Shown piece after piece: positions 8,930 to 16,480 of a stretch of 29,071 nt of DNA. Source of the stretch: Candidatus Heimdallarchaeota archaeon. Its GTDB lineage: Archaea > Asgardarchaeota > Heimdallarchaeia > Heimdallarchaeales > Kariarchaeaceae. Position numbers and translations under genes: made by a program. Under the pieces are notes generated by a model, which was not told where the DNA came from, ran no database searches, and saw only the letters and a program-made list of their open reading frames with translations. Positions within the stretch are counted from its first letter, which is position 1, and the number at the start of each line of letters is the position of its first letter. The stretch spans positions 1 through 29,071 of the forward strand of contig WAMJ01000041.1 of the NCBI GenBank assembly GCA_015522385.1, read 5' to 3'.

Positions 8930-10555
8930 CTAGTTCCCATATTTGCGAGCCTTACAGGCAGCTATCAACCCAACGTAAGGCGGAGAGGGTTTCCATGGGG
9001 TGCTCTTGAACTCAGGGTGAAACTGAGTTCCCATGAAGAAGGGATGACCCTTGACTTCCATGGACTCTGCAAGCTCGTTCCAGAATCCAGTGAATGTGAG
9101 GCCGCTGCTGCTGAAGTCTGAAATAAGATCGGGATTCACCTCGTATCGGTGCCTGTGTCTCTCCTTGATTTCGAGAGTCCCGTAGAGTTCTGCAATAATC
9201 GTCCCCGGGAGGAGAGTAACATCATATGCACCTAACCTCATCGTACCACCCTTATCCGTGATCTGTTTCTGCTCAGGGAGGATGTCGATGATCGGGTAGC
9301 TCGTATTCTGATTTATCTCCGTCGAGTGGGCGTCGGGTTTATCCAGTACTGATCGAGCGTACTCTACGATTGCCAATTGAAAACCAAGGCAGATACCAAG
9401 GAAGGGAATCCCTTTCTCACGGGCATATCTGATAGACCGTATCTTGCCCTCGGTACCCCTGTCACCAAATCCACCAGGAACAAGTATACCGTCTACATGA
9501 TCCAACTGATGGATACTGTCCTCGTCCCTTTCAATTGTCTCTGTGTCTATGTGGATGAGCTCGACCTCTACCCCCTGAGACCACCCCGCATGTTTCAAAG
9601 CCTCGTTAACCGAGATGTAAGAGTCTAAAAGCGTGGTGTATTTCCCCGGGACACCGATGACAACTTTCCCGCTGAGCTTCTCGAGATTCTCCTGCAGGAG
9701 TTTGTCCAAAGCACTCCAGTCTGGCTCTACCTTGTGAAGATTGAGCGTTTGGCAGACGTAGTCACCCAGACCCTGTGAGTCCAACTTACGAGGAGCATAA
9801 AGTACGTTCTCTAGATCGGGAAGGTCGTATACCGCCTCCTCAGGTACATCACAGAAGTTAGCGATCTTGGACAATGCCTTCTGTGGAACTGGAACATCAC
9901 TCCGGCAGACAATCATATTAGGGAAGATCCCCGAGGCCCTGAGCTCTCGCACACTATGCTGAGCGGGTTTTGTCTTGTGTTCCTGCAGGTGCTTAGGGAA
10001 GGGCACGTAGGTCAGTAGGACGGTGCACACATCAACTGCGGGGTGGTTTCTCTGCATTTGGCGAAGTGCTTCGAGAAAGGGGAAGCTCTCGATATCACCG
10101 ATCGTTCCCCCGACCTCTATGAGATAGACGTCAGCAGGGTTGTTCTCTGCCCTGTCCTCTATTCTTCGGAGGATTTCGTCTATGACATGGGGCACCACTT
10201 GGACTGTCTGGCCGAGGTAGTCACCCCTTCTCTCTTTCTGGATGACAGAGTTGTAGACCTGCCCCGTGGTGATGTTCTGGTGCTTGGATACCTGAATACC
10301 CAAGAACCGCTCGTAGTGACCGAAATCAACGTCTAGCTCTCCTCCGTCCTCCGTAACAAAACATTCACCATGCTCTGTCGGATTCATCGTCCCCGCATCC
10401 AGATTGAGGTAGGGGTCTATCTTGATCACCTGCACGCTCAGTCCACGTGCTTCGAGATTCTTACCTATTGATACCGTGACGATCCCCTTCCCAAGTCCGG
10501 AGAGAACCGATCCGAGAATAAAAACGTACTTGGAGTTCTTGCCACTCTCGGGCAT
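8930..10555 (-). CDS. pyrG: CTP synthase
   Basis: The enzyme makes CTP from UTP, ATP and glutamine, the last step of de novo pyrimidine nucleotide synthesis. From a GTG at 10561 it would be 543 residues; the numbering here uses that frame. The synthase domain opens with LGSVLSGLGKGI (P-loop-like) and contains DPYLNLDAGTMNPTEHGE and EDGGELDVDFGHYERF. The C-terminal class I glutaminase has VPGGFGDRG, the nucleophile Cys in GICLGFQ (C391), and the His-Glu pair in QFHPEF (H515, E517). Length is normal. I prefer the ATG at 10555, because a TTTAAA box at 10579-10584 is centred about 26 nt from it. The gene follows arsC by about 40 nt and precedes nurA by 47 nt; the link with repair genes may be only positional. 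Confidence 0.97.
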   Translation of the reverse strand: MPESGKNSKYVFILGSVLSGLGKGIVTVSIGKNLEARGLSVQVIKIDPYLNLDAGTMNPTEHGECFVTEDGGELDVDFGHYERFLGIQVSKHQNITTGQVYNSVIQKERRGDYLGQTVQVVPHVIDEILRRIEDRAENNPADVYLIEVGGTIGDIESFPFLEALRQMQRNHPAVDVCTVLLTYVPFPKHLQEHKTKPAQHSVRELRASGIFPNMIVCRSDVPVPQKALSKIANFCDVPEEAVYDLPDLENVLYAPRKLDSQGLGDYVCQTLNLHKVEPDWSALDKLLQENLEKLSGKVVIGVPGKYTTLLDSYISVNEALKHAGWSQGVEVELIHIDTETIERDEDSIHQLDHVDGILVPGGFGDRGTEGKIRSIRYAREKGIPFLGICLGFQLAIVEYARSVLDKPDAHSTEINQNTSYPIIDILPEQKQITDKGGTMRLGAYDVTLLPGTIIAELYGTLEIKERHRHRYEVNPDLISDFSSSGLTFTGFWNELAESMEVKGHPFFMGTQFHPEFKSTPWKPSPPYVGLIAACKARKYGN

Positions 10556-10578
10556 ATTCACCCGTGACCCGTTTAGAA

Positions 10579-10584
10579 TTTAAA
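10579..10584 (-). promoter_or_regulatory. TATA-like box of pyrG
   Basis: A TTTAAA core within GTTTAAATT lies about 26 nt upstream of the ATG at 10555 and about 20 nt from the GTG at 10561. The spacing favours the ATG as the start of a leaderless message. Inferred. Confidence 0.45.
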
Positions 10585-10598
10585 CAAATCGACGAGGA

Positions 10599-11012
10599 TC
10601 ACAGACCGAGTATCCCCGGAAGCTCGGTCTCCACCCAAGTACGGATCTCGTCCCTTATTTGGCAGAACCTCCTGTACCTCTCGTCCGGTGGAGCGGAGTT
10701 CGGATCAGTGAAGCCCTTGTGGAGCCTTTTCCCAGCCCCAGGGAATACAGGACAGCTCTCGTTGGCACTGTCACATACCGTGACCACTAGGTCGAAGGTC
10801 TCATCTATGAACTGGTCAACTGCCTTGGACGTATGGTGTGAGATATCAATCCCTATCTCCGACATTGCGTTTATAGCATGGGGAGAGACTCGCGTTACAT
10901 CTGTCCCCGCGCTGAATGCCCTCACTCTATCTCCGAGTAGTCCGTTGATCAGGCCCTCAGCCATCTGAGAGCGGGACGAGTTGTGTGTACAGATAACTAT
11001 GACTTTCTTCAC
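10599..11012 (-). CDS. arsC: Arsenate reductase, thioredoxin-coupled low-molecular-weight phosphatase type
   Basis: Predicted to reduce arsenate to arsenite in the cytoplasm using a Cys relay recharged by thioredoxin. The 137 residues match the family length. The phosphatase P-loop is CTHNSSRS near the N-terminus (C8 nucleophile, R14). The two resolving cysteines are in VTVCDSANESCP (C80, C87), the pattern of the Staphylococcus/Bacillus ArsC type. The conserved Asp-Pro loop is FTDP (about residue 102). The GTG start gives MKKVIVIC, the expected beginning. No arsR, arsB or acr3 is nearby, so it is not in a classical ars operon. A low-molecular-weight protein tyrosine phosphatase activity is the alternative, but the C80/C87 pair argues for arsenate reduction. 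Confidence 0.9.
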   Translation of the reverse strand: MKKVIVICTHNSSRSQMAEGLINGLLGDRVRAFSAGTDVTRVSPHAINAMSEIGIDISHHTSKAVDQFIDETFDLVVTVCDSANESCPVFPGAGKRLHKGFTDPNSAPPDERYRRFCQIRDEIRTWVETELPGILGL

Positions 11013-11114
11013 AACAGGGATCTCTCAATAACTATTTAGTAGGTTTACTGTAGAGTCTCGGAGGTCTCAGAGTTTATGTAAGACCATCCTTTTGTATGTT
11101 CTGAGAAGATTAAA

Positions 11115-11197
11115 TGACACGGACGGGATTTGAACCCGCGCGCCACGAGGGCACAGGATTAGCAGTCCTGCCTAGTACCAGGCTCTAGAACCGTGTC
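11115..11197 (-). tRNA. tRNA-Ser(GCU)
   Basis: The minus strand folds as a class II tRNA. The acceptor stem is GACACGG (11197-11191) paired with CCGTGTC (11122-11116). The D stem CTAG/CTAG has a loop containing GG. The anticodon stem CAGGA/TCCTG encloses CTGCTAA, giving anticodon GCT. A long variable arm (about 14 nt) can form a GCC/GGC stem, and the T stem GCGGG/CCCGT encloses TTCAAAT. The long variable arm and the anticodon agree on serine (AGC/AGU codons). No intron is needed and CCA is not encoded. The base after the acceptor stem, the expected discriminator, reads A, and position 9 reads T; both are atypical. Confidence 0.93.
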
Positions 11198-11358
11198 GTC
11201 AAGTCTCCAGATAGCTGATGAACAGGTCACCACTGATTATAGTTGACTTGTAAGTCTCCATCTTTAGCTCTTCTTATATTGTTTTGCATAAGATTCGATT
11301 GAAGTGGGTACCAAGAGAAGCTTCAAAAGGCAGAGGGGAGGGTATCAGCAGGATCAGA

Positions 11359-11715
11359 TTATATGTCCACAACGGCACTAAAGCTCCGACGAACGTCGAT
11401 TGATCGCTCGATCTCCCTACTCATCAAATCGTTGAGAGTCTTAAGGAGAGCTTCTTCATCCATGGTGAGAACTCCATCCTCCAGACCGACAACCTTGACC
11501 TTAGCTACAGCATCTCGCATCGACTGCTGGAGCTCATTCTTTTCCTCTGAGGTGATAATTCCATCCTCACCAGCGATATCAAATACCCTTTTGAACTCCC
11601 TGAGTTGAGTGTTGGCAACTGCGAGAATCTGGTTCTCCTCCTCGGTTATCATACCATCTTTGAGTGCCTGTTTCACGAGCTCAATGTAGATTTTGTTAAT
11701 GTCGACAACTTTCAC
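11359..11715 (-). CDS. Small acidic protein with three DG-[IL]-T-x-E-E repeats
   Basis: Function not recognised. The 118 residues contain three similar units about 30 residues apart: KDGMITEEE (D20), EDGIITSEE (D51) and EDGVLTMDE (D80). Each is followed by an amphipathic helix. The pattern resembles helix-loop-helix units of the TerB or EF-hand type, but none of the loops has the full five-oxygen EF-hand ligand set, so calcium binding should not be assumed. No signal peptide or membrane helix. The GTG start has a TATA-like TATATG about 25 nt upstream. It is transcribed away from the 636-residue TPR protein gene across a 232-bp intergenic stretch, with tRNA-Ser downstream. Confidence 0.75.
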   Translation of the reverse strand: MKVVDINKIYIELVKQALKDGMITEEENQILAVANTQLREFKRVFDIAGEDGIITSEEKNELQQSMRDAVAKVKVVGLEDGVLTMDEEALLKTLNDLMSREIERSIDVRRSFSAVVDI

Positions 11716-11918
11716 GATTTAGAATATTTACTCCCTACATATACCTGTTGAAATTCGAATAGTACTGTCAAGAGAATCGTTTTGATTTTTCAGAATGTCC
11801 CGTCTTATGTATTTCATTTTCTAGGTTCATTAAATAGATATCCCGTAAGTAAAATTCTATTTTCATGCATCAGAATTTCATGGTAGCTTCTTCATTTTTC
11901 CCGCACAAATGGTAAGAA

Positions 11919-11925
11919 TTTATTA
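11919..11925 (+). promoter_or_regulatory. TATA-like box of the 636-residue protein gene
   Basis: TTTATTA in the context AGAATTTATTA is centred 26 nt upstream of the ATG at 11948. A purine-rich GGTAAGAA sits just before it, where a TFB recognition element would be. The same 11-mer occurs at the same distance before the SCO-like gene. Seen in sequence; promoter role inferred. Confidence 0.6.
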
Positions 11926-11947
11926 CCACTCTACCTAGTTTTATTTA

Positions 11948-13858
11948 ATGCAGGAAGAGACTTCGAGTAAAACTCTTCTACTGCTCGGAGAGGCGGGTGC
12001 CCGTGGAATAGCGTGGTACGACAGCTACGACCGTCGGCAGATAGACCGTTTCACTGAATTTCAACTGGCTGCTTTTGAGATGAAGGTTTCGTCTCGCTAT
12101 AATCTCGGTATGCTCTCCGAGGGGAGGTACAATATATTTACAGACGAGCCACCGATTCTCCTTCAGTCCTTCGAGGATGTAAATGGGAAAAGGTACGCCT
12201 GCATGGTTTTCTTTGGTGAGCCCCCAGATAATCCCGAGAGGTTACTTGACACCTTCAAGCAGGTACTGTCACGCGGTGTGAAGTACTTTGCGAGGAAATT
12301 TTATGGTGAGGTGATAGACCTGTTGGAAGGAAATTTCGAGATCTCGGATGACGTGCAGTCAATCTCCCCCGAAGAAGCGATGGTCAACCTTAAAGCGATG
12401 GATATCCCCACATCTGACAAGAACATCAGTGGATCATTACTCTCCAGAGCTATCGCTGATGGCTTGAGCCTTGAGGACACAATGTTTCTAACGAATGTCA
12501 CCCACATGATACTCGACAATATTGAGGGTACTGAGGACGTTGACGTACCGCTTGATGCCAGTTTCAAGCTTGCTGAGTACTACCAGAAGCACGGTCTCAA
12601 CCTCAAGACAGCGATCAGTCTCTTCGAGAAGATAGGAGAGACTGTGATGAAGTACGCATCCACAACAAGGCTTGGATTATACATCCAGTGTAATCTATCC
12701 ATAGCCTCCATCATCTACTACAATTTCCCAGAGGAAATAATGTACATGAGGGATGTTCTGGATAGAATAGATGACGGCCAGTTACATGAGGTTGGCCAGA
12801 TGCAGTGGGAAGAGTACTATGTACTTCAAGGTCATCTCTATATGAAGATGGGGGATTCAGAGAATGCCATCCAATCATACATGGTTGCAGTCGAGATAGC
12901 GGATGACACCAGTAACCCCTCCATTCACGTGGCGGAAGCTTACAAGGAATTGGCCAATTACTCTGCCCTCAACTATAATCTTGAAAAATCAGTTCAGCAG
13001 TCACTAGCCGCGTGGTCCATTGCTAAACAGTACGACCAGGAGGACTTCGCACAGGACTGTATGGACAGTGCAGCTAAGATAGAGATGCGATGGGCAGAGT
13101 GGCTGATCTACTCGAGTCTAGTCCGGAGGATGGAAGGGAGACTACAAGAGGCAGTGTTAGACGTGTGGAGGAGCATGAAGCTTATCATCACAGCATACGG
13201 GCACGCCAGTCAGGAGGTGAGATTCGGGATTCTCTCCACTTTTCCTAAACTCTTCATGGACATCCAGAGAATTGTGCTTGAGGCATACGAAGATGATTCA
13301 AATATGTCAATGATAGCGAGAAAAACTCTAGCCGATATAAACGAGAACTTCGCCCTACTCAGTTCCAATACACTTTGGGATGAAGAAGCGAATGCACGGG
13401 TAGACTTCCTGAAAGCACAGATTTCTGCAATGCTCCCGAAGCACAATCCGACCTTCCTGCTCATAGCAAACGATGGAAGACTTATGTGCGGGGGGAAGGT
13501 CAACGAATCAGAGTGGCCAGAGATGAGCGCTCAGGAGGATCTCCTCAGCGGTGCTCTTTCGGCGATAATGGCACTCATCTCCGAGGTGACAGATACCTCC
13601 TCCTCGCTAAAGTCCATCAATGCAGGCGAGACCAATATCCTCATAGAATGGACCCCCTTTGCTATCGGTGCACTCCTCACTGATCACGAATCAGGTACAC
13701 TTAAACAGGCCCTCTCACAGGCAATGCAGGAGATCATCATCACTTACGACTCAGAACTCCTCTCGTGGGATGGTTTCAGCCTGAATTTCGACCCAGTCGC
13801 AGGGATCGTAAACAAGGCATTCTTGAATGTCATCGGACAAGAGGGTTCTGAAATATAG
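11948..13858 (+). CDS. TPR-like helical protein with beta/alpha N- and C-terminal domains (possibly Roadblock/longin-like)
   Basis: I do not recognise a named family. The 636 residues have three parts. Residues 1-115 alternate beta strands and helices (LLLLGEAGARGIAWYDSYD; YACMVFFGEPPD). Residues about 190-480 are helical with TPR-like units, for example around YYVLQGHLYMKMGDSENAIQ and AYKELANYSALNYNLEKSV. Residues about 499-625 again look like a small beta-alpha sensor fold (FLLIANDGRLMCGG, a long helix, NILIEWTPFAIGALL, then a helix). The end domains resemble in layout the Roadblock/LC7 or longin folds that bind small GTPases, which are abundant in Asgard archaea; this is inference. No membrane segment or signal peptide. 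A strong TATA-like box 26 nt upstream of the ATG suggests a leaderless single gene; the downstream regulator gene is convergent. Confidence 0.8.
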   Translation: MQEETSSKTLLLLGEAGARGIAWYDSYDRRQIDRFTEFQLAAFEMKVSSRYNLGMLSEGRYNIFTDEPPILLQSFEDVNGKRYACMVFFGEPPDNPERLLDTFKQVLSRGVKYFARKFYGEVIDLLEGNFEISDDVQSISPEEAMVNLKAMDIPTSDKNISGSLLSRAIADGLSLEDTMFLTNVTHMILDNIEGTEDVDVPLDASFKLAEYYQKHGLNLKTAISLFEKIGETVMKYASTTRLGLYIQCNLSIASIIYYNFPEEIMYMRDVLDRIDDGQLHEVGQMQWEEYYVLQGHLYMKMGDSENAIQSYMVAVEIADDTSNPSIHVAEAYKELANYSALNYNLEKSVQQSLAAWSIAKQYDQEDFAQDCMDSAAKIEMRWAEWLIYSSLVRRMEGRLQEAVLDVWRSMKLIITAYGHASQEVRFGILSTFPKLFMDIQRIVLEAYEDDSNMSMIARKTLADINENFALLSSNTLWDEEANARVDFLKAQISAMLPKHNPTFLLIANDGRLMCGGKVNESEWPEMSAQEDLLSGALSAIMALISEVTDTSSSLKSINAGETNILIEWTPFAIGALLTDHESGTLKQALSQAMQEIIITYDSELLSWDGFSLNFDPVAGIVNKAFLNVIGQEGSEI

Positions 13859-13888
13859 ACCTTGATAGCTCTGCATGAAGTACTGTAG

Positions 13889-14329
13889 TTATTTTCCGAT
13901 GTACCGCACCTGATTCGGCCTGCCCTCTCTCATCTCAAGCTCACCATCGTGTTCAGACAGGAGTTTCCGTACATAGGCTCGGGTAGTCGATTTGGGGATG
14001 GACAGTTCCTCTGCGATCTGTGTGGTGGACATGAGAACCCCCTTATTCTTCTTCAGGTGGTCGAGGATAATATCCGATATGAATCCTGGAGGTCGGTTCT
14101 TACCTTTCCTCGATACTTTTTTCGAGGTGACAGGTTGTGTGGTTGAGAGGACGTGCGATCTAATTTCATCTATACTCATTCCCCTGAACCTCTCCTGTTC
14201 GAGGAGGTCTGTCAGCAACAGGATCGCCTCTGCAACAAAAGTGGTCTTGGTCGTTCCGGAGATTTCAGACCCCAAAGTAATGGTGTCTATGACGTCTTCC
14301 TCAAATCTGAAAGAAATCCCCTTCTTCAT
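13889..14329 (-). CDS. DNA-binding regulator, ribbon-helix-helix-like N-terminus plus winged helix
   Basis: Predicted transcription regulator, 146 residues. The N-terminus (about 1-45) begins ISFRFEEDVIDTITLGSEISGTTKTTFVAEAI in two consecutive parts, the beta strand and two helices expected of a ribbon-helix-helix/CopG-like dimer. After a basic linker (KKVSRKGKNRPPG) the C-terminal 65 residues form a winged helix-turn-helix with the recognition stretch STTQIAEELSIPKSTTRAYVRKL and a wing near EMREGRPNQVRYI. The ATG at 14329 is preceded within 14 nt by a perfect 6+6 inverted repeat, so self-repression is plausible. It ends 30 nt from the convergent TPR protein gene. The regulated targets are unknown. 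Confidence 0.8.
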   Translation of the reverse strand: MKKGISFRFEEDVIDTITLGSEISGTTKTTFVAEAILLLTDLLEQERFRGMSIDEIRSHVLSTTQPVTSKKVSRKGKNRPPGFISDIILDHLKKNKGVLMSTTQIAEELSIPKSTTRAYVRKLLSEHDGELEMREGRPNQVRYIGK

Positions 14330-14343
14330 CGCGACCTGTCGCG
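14330..14343. promoter_or_regulatory. Palindrome next to the start codon of the RHH/winged-helix regulator
   Basis: Arms CGCGAC and GTCGCG are separated by two bases and lie immediately upstream of the ATG at 14329. A TTAATTAA TATA-like element lies at 14359-14366. A regulator bound here would block the transcription start, so this is an autoregulatory operator candidate. Confidence 0.5.
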
Positions 14344-14390
14344 GAAACTCATTCTGGATTAATTAACCTTTTTGTGGATTGTCGACTAAT

Positions 14391-14396
14391 AAAAAA
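14391..14396 (-). terminator. T-run terminator candidate after the cyclophilin gene
   Basis: On the minus strand six T residues begin about 4 nt after the cyclophilin stop codon, followed by ATTAG. Archaeal transcription commonly ends at such T-runs without a hairpin. Inferred. Confidence 0.4.
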
Positions 14397-14400
14397 TCAT

Positions 14401-14874
14401 TCAAAGTTTCTGGAGAGTGTGCTTCTCGGTCTCGGGGTCTACCTCGGTAATCTCGACGGAGAACGAATCCATCGGCTTGATCTTATCGAGAATTTCGAGG
14501 TTACTGGTGACCTTCCCGAAGCAGGTGTGGTTCCCATCTAGATGGGCAGTCTGTGCTCTCGATAGTACGATGAAGAACTGGCTGCCCCCGGTGTTCCTCC
14601 CTGCATGAGCCATAGAGAGAACTCCACGGTCATGAAACTGCTTAGAGTTCTTGAGCTCACAGGCAATCCTGTATCCGGGTCCTCCTCTTCCAGTCTTCTC
14701 GGGACATCCACCTTGGACAACGAACGAGGGGATGACCCTGTGGAATGCAGCATCAGCGTAGAAGCCACTCTGTGCGAGTTCGACGAAGTTCTTGACGGTG
14801 TTGGGAGTTGCGTCATCATAGAGCTCGAAATCCATATCACCGTATTTCGTGTGAATGATACCTTTCGTAGTCAT
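14401..14874 (-). CDS. Cyclophilin-type peptidyl-prolyl cis-trans isomerase
   Basis: Catalyses prolyl cis-trans isomerisation in protein folding; no signal peptide, so cytoplasmic. The 157 residues are a single cyclophilin domain: FHRVIPSFVVQGG (R46, F51, Q54), GRGGPGY, then GSQFFIVLS and HLDGNHTCFGKV. The catalytic Arg is present. The Trp that confers tight cyclosporin binding in human cyclophilin A is replaced by His (H111 in HLDG), as in many prokaryotic members. The ATG at 14874 has a TATA-like TTCATAAG some 29 nt upstream. The gene stands between the convergently placed regulator operon and the divergently transcribed deacetylase gene, with a T-run after its stop. Confidence 0.95.
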   Translation of the reverse strand: MTTKGIIHTKYGDMDFELYDDATPNTVKNFVELAQSGFYADAAFHRVIPSFVVQGGCPEKTGRGGPGYRIACELKNSKQFHDRGVLSMAHAGRNTGGSQFFIVLSRAQTAHLDGNHTCFGKVTSNLEILDKIKPMDSFSVEITEVDPETEKHTLQKL

Positions 14875-14966
14875 TAGTGCAGGAAAGGTTCAGAAGCTTA
14901 TGAATATTCCCCTTGAAATCAGTCTCGGACTGATAGCTTAATGAATTCGCTTATCATCGGGCAACT

Positions 14967-15983
14967 GTGGTCGTAGTGTTCTATCCGAAGCAGGGACTCC
15001 TCCATGAGATGGGAAGTGAACACCTCGAATCTCCAAGACGACTGCAGATCCTTTACGACGCACTTGTCGAGTACAAGAAGGAACTGAGAGTGGAGTTCAA
15101 GCAGTCGGATCCAATATCCAAGGAAGACCTCATGAGAATCCATACACAGAACCTCGTGAACCTCATAGAGAGTACAAGCGGTGGCAGCAGAACCTACCTC
15201 ACTCCGGACACGATCACCAATTCGGAGACATGGAAATCCTCACTTGCAGCTGCAGGAGCTGCAAATGAAGCAGTCATCTACTCATATAAAAAGAAAACAA
15301 CTACAGTAGCCCTTGTCAGGCCACCGGGCCACCATGCGACCAGTGATGTGGCCATGGGATTTTGCTTCTTCAACAACATCGCTCTCGCTGCAGAAATCTT
15401 CCTCAGAGAGTATAGCAGGAAGAAACGAGTGCTCATCCTTGATATCGATCAGCATCACGGGAACGGAACACAAGACATATTCTATAACCGTCAGGACGTC
15501 CTGTACATCAGTCTGCACTGCAATCCGAAGTACAGCTTCCCAGGAACAGGAGACGTCCTTGAGCTGGGAAAGGGGAAAGGTCTTGGATATTCTGTCAACA
15601 TCCCCCTGGCATTCGAGACAAATGACAGGGAATACCTTAGGGCCTTAGACCAGATTGTCGTCCCCATCGTAGAACAGTACGAACCAGAGATCATCCTCGT
15701 CTCGATGGGGTTTGATGCCCTACTTGGAGATCCATACGGGGAGCTCGGTCTTACGGTCAGTGGGTTTAGGGAGATTGGGAGGAGGATTGCCCACATGAAG
15801 AAGAAATGCAAGAATAGGGTTGCATGCATACTTGAGGGAGGGTACAAATATAGCGAACTGGGTAAGGCCCTGATTGCCTTTCTCGAAGGGGTGGAGGACA
15901 AGTCAGGTTTCGAGCCGATGAGAGGGAGCGACCGCGATCTCGATCGGATCAAGTCGGTAATCAGGAACTACTGGGAAATATAA
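14967..15983 (+). CDS. Histone deacetylase-family (arginase-fold) zinc amidohydrolase
   Basis: Predicted zinc-dependent deacetylase of the HDAC/AcuC/acetylpolyamine amidohydrolase superfamily, 338 residues. The active site is complete: RPPGHHA (H122, H123), LDIDQHHGNGTQ with zinc ligands D161 and H163, GFDALLGDP with D250, and LEGGY with the transition-state Tyr (Y293). No signal peptide. The physiological substrate (acetylated lysine in proteins, acetoin-type, or acetylpolyamine) cannot be read from the sequence. The GTG at 14967 is supported by a TATA-like CTTAATGA centred about 26 nt upstream; a second GTG lies three codons later. The dCMP deaminase gene follows after 33 nt on the same strand. 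No obvious acetyltransferase partner adjoins, although a GNAT lies about 8 kb away. Confidence 0.93.
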   Translation: MVVVFYPKQGLLHEMGSEHLESPRRLQILYDALVEYKKELRVEFKQSDPISKEDLMRIHTQNLVNLIESTSGGSRTYLTPDTITNSETWKSSLAAAGAANEAVIYSYKKKTTTVALVRPPGHHATSDVAMGFCFFNNIALAAEIFLREYSRKKRVLILDIDQHHGNGTQDIFYNRQDVLYISLHCNPKYSFPGTGDVLELGKGKGLGYSVNIPLAFETNDREYLRALDQIVVPIVEQYEPEIILVSMGFDALLGDPYGELGLTVSGFREIGRRIAHMKKKCKNRVACILEGGYKYSELGKALIAFLEGVEDKSGFEPMRGSDRDLDRIKSVIRNYWEI

Positions 15984-15987
15984 AGGA

Positions 15988-15994
15988 TTTTAAA
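15988..15994 (+). promoter_or_regulatory. TATA-like box of the dCMP deaminase gene
   Basis: TTTTAAA is centred 26 nt before the GTG at 16017, in the gap after the deacetylase stop. It suggests the deaminase has its own leaderless transcript even though the genes are close. Inferred. Confidence 0.5.
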
Positions 15995-16016
15995 CAGAAG
16001 AGCTTTACACCAGCTA

Positions 16017-16451
16017 GTGACAGATCAGAGACCATCGTGGGAGGTGTACTTCGGTGAACTTGCCAAGCAGGTAGCCACGAGGAGCACCTGTCCGAGGAAG
16101 AGTGTCGGAGCTGTGATCATAAAGGACAGAAACATTCTCTCAACGGGGTACAATGGCTCGATAAAAGGCCTACCCCACTGCACAGAGGTCGGGTGTATGG
16201 TGGTAAACGGGCACTGCATTCGGACAGTCCATGCAGAGGCGAATGCCATTATCCAAGCTGCCAAACACGGGGTGAACATCAATAACTCAGAGATCTATGT
16301 AACCGCTTCTCCCTGTTTTTACTGCTTCAAGCTTATCGTGAATGCGGGGATCAAACGAATTTACTACCTTGAATTCTACAGAGATGAAAAAATCATTACG
16401 ATAGCCGAGGAACTTGATATCGAGCTGATTGACCTGAACAAATTGAGTTAG
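16017..16451 (+). CDS. Deoxycytidylate (dCMP) deaminase
   Basis: Predicted to convert dCMP to dUMP, the precursor for thymidylate synthesis. The 144 residues carry the zinc-dependent cytidine/deoxycytidylate deaminase signature: VHAEANAI (H72 zinc ligand, E74 proton shuttle) and SPCFYC (C100, C103 zinc ligands). The dCMP-type insert GYNGSIKGLPHC and further Cys/His residues (C55, C60, H66, C67) may form the second zinc site known in ComEB-like enzymes. Length is near the family's 145-190 residues. The GTG start is set by the family N-terminus and a TATA-like box 26 nt upstream. It lies 33 nt after the deacetylase gene and 29 nt before the exporter gene. Confidence 0.93.
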   Translation: MTDQRPSWEVYFGELAKQVATRSTCPRKSVGAVIIKDRNILSTGYNGSIKGLPHCTEVGCMVVNGHCIRTVHAEANAIIQAAKHGVNINNSEIYVTASPCFYCFKLIVNAGIKRIYYLEFYRDEKIITIAEELDIELIDLNKLS

Positions 16452-16480
16452 GACAAACAAAGGGTTGAAATCCAAGACAA

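Noticed and set aside
10599..11012. arsenic-resistance operon
   Set aside because: Only arsC is present; no arsR, arsenite exporter or arsM next to it.
11201..11260. Repeated AAGTCTCCA just upstream of tRNA-Ser (on its 5' side)
   Set aside because: Only nine bases shared and no mobile element or integrase gene near; not enough for an att site.
11359..11715. Classical EF-hand calcium-binding protein
   Set aside because: The DG loops lack the full set of acidic ligands and the 12-residue loop spacing.
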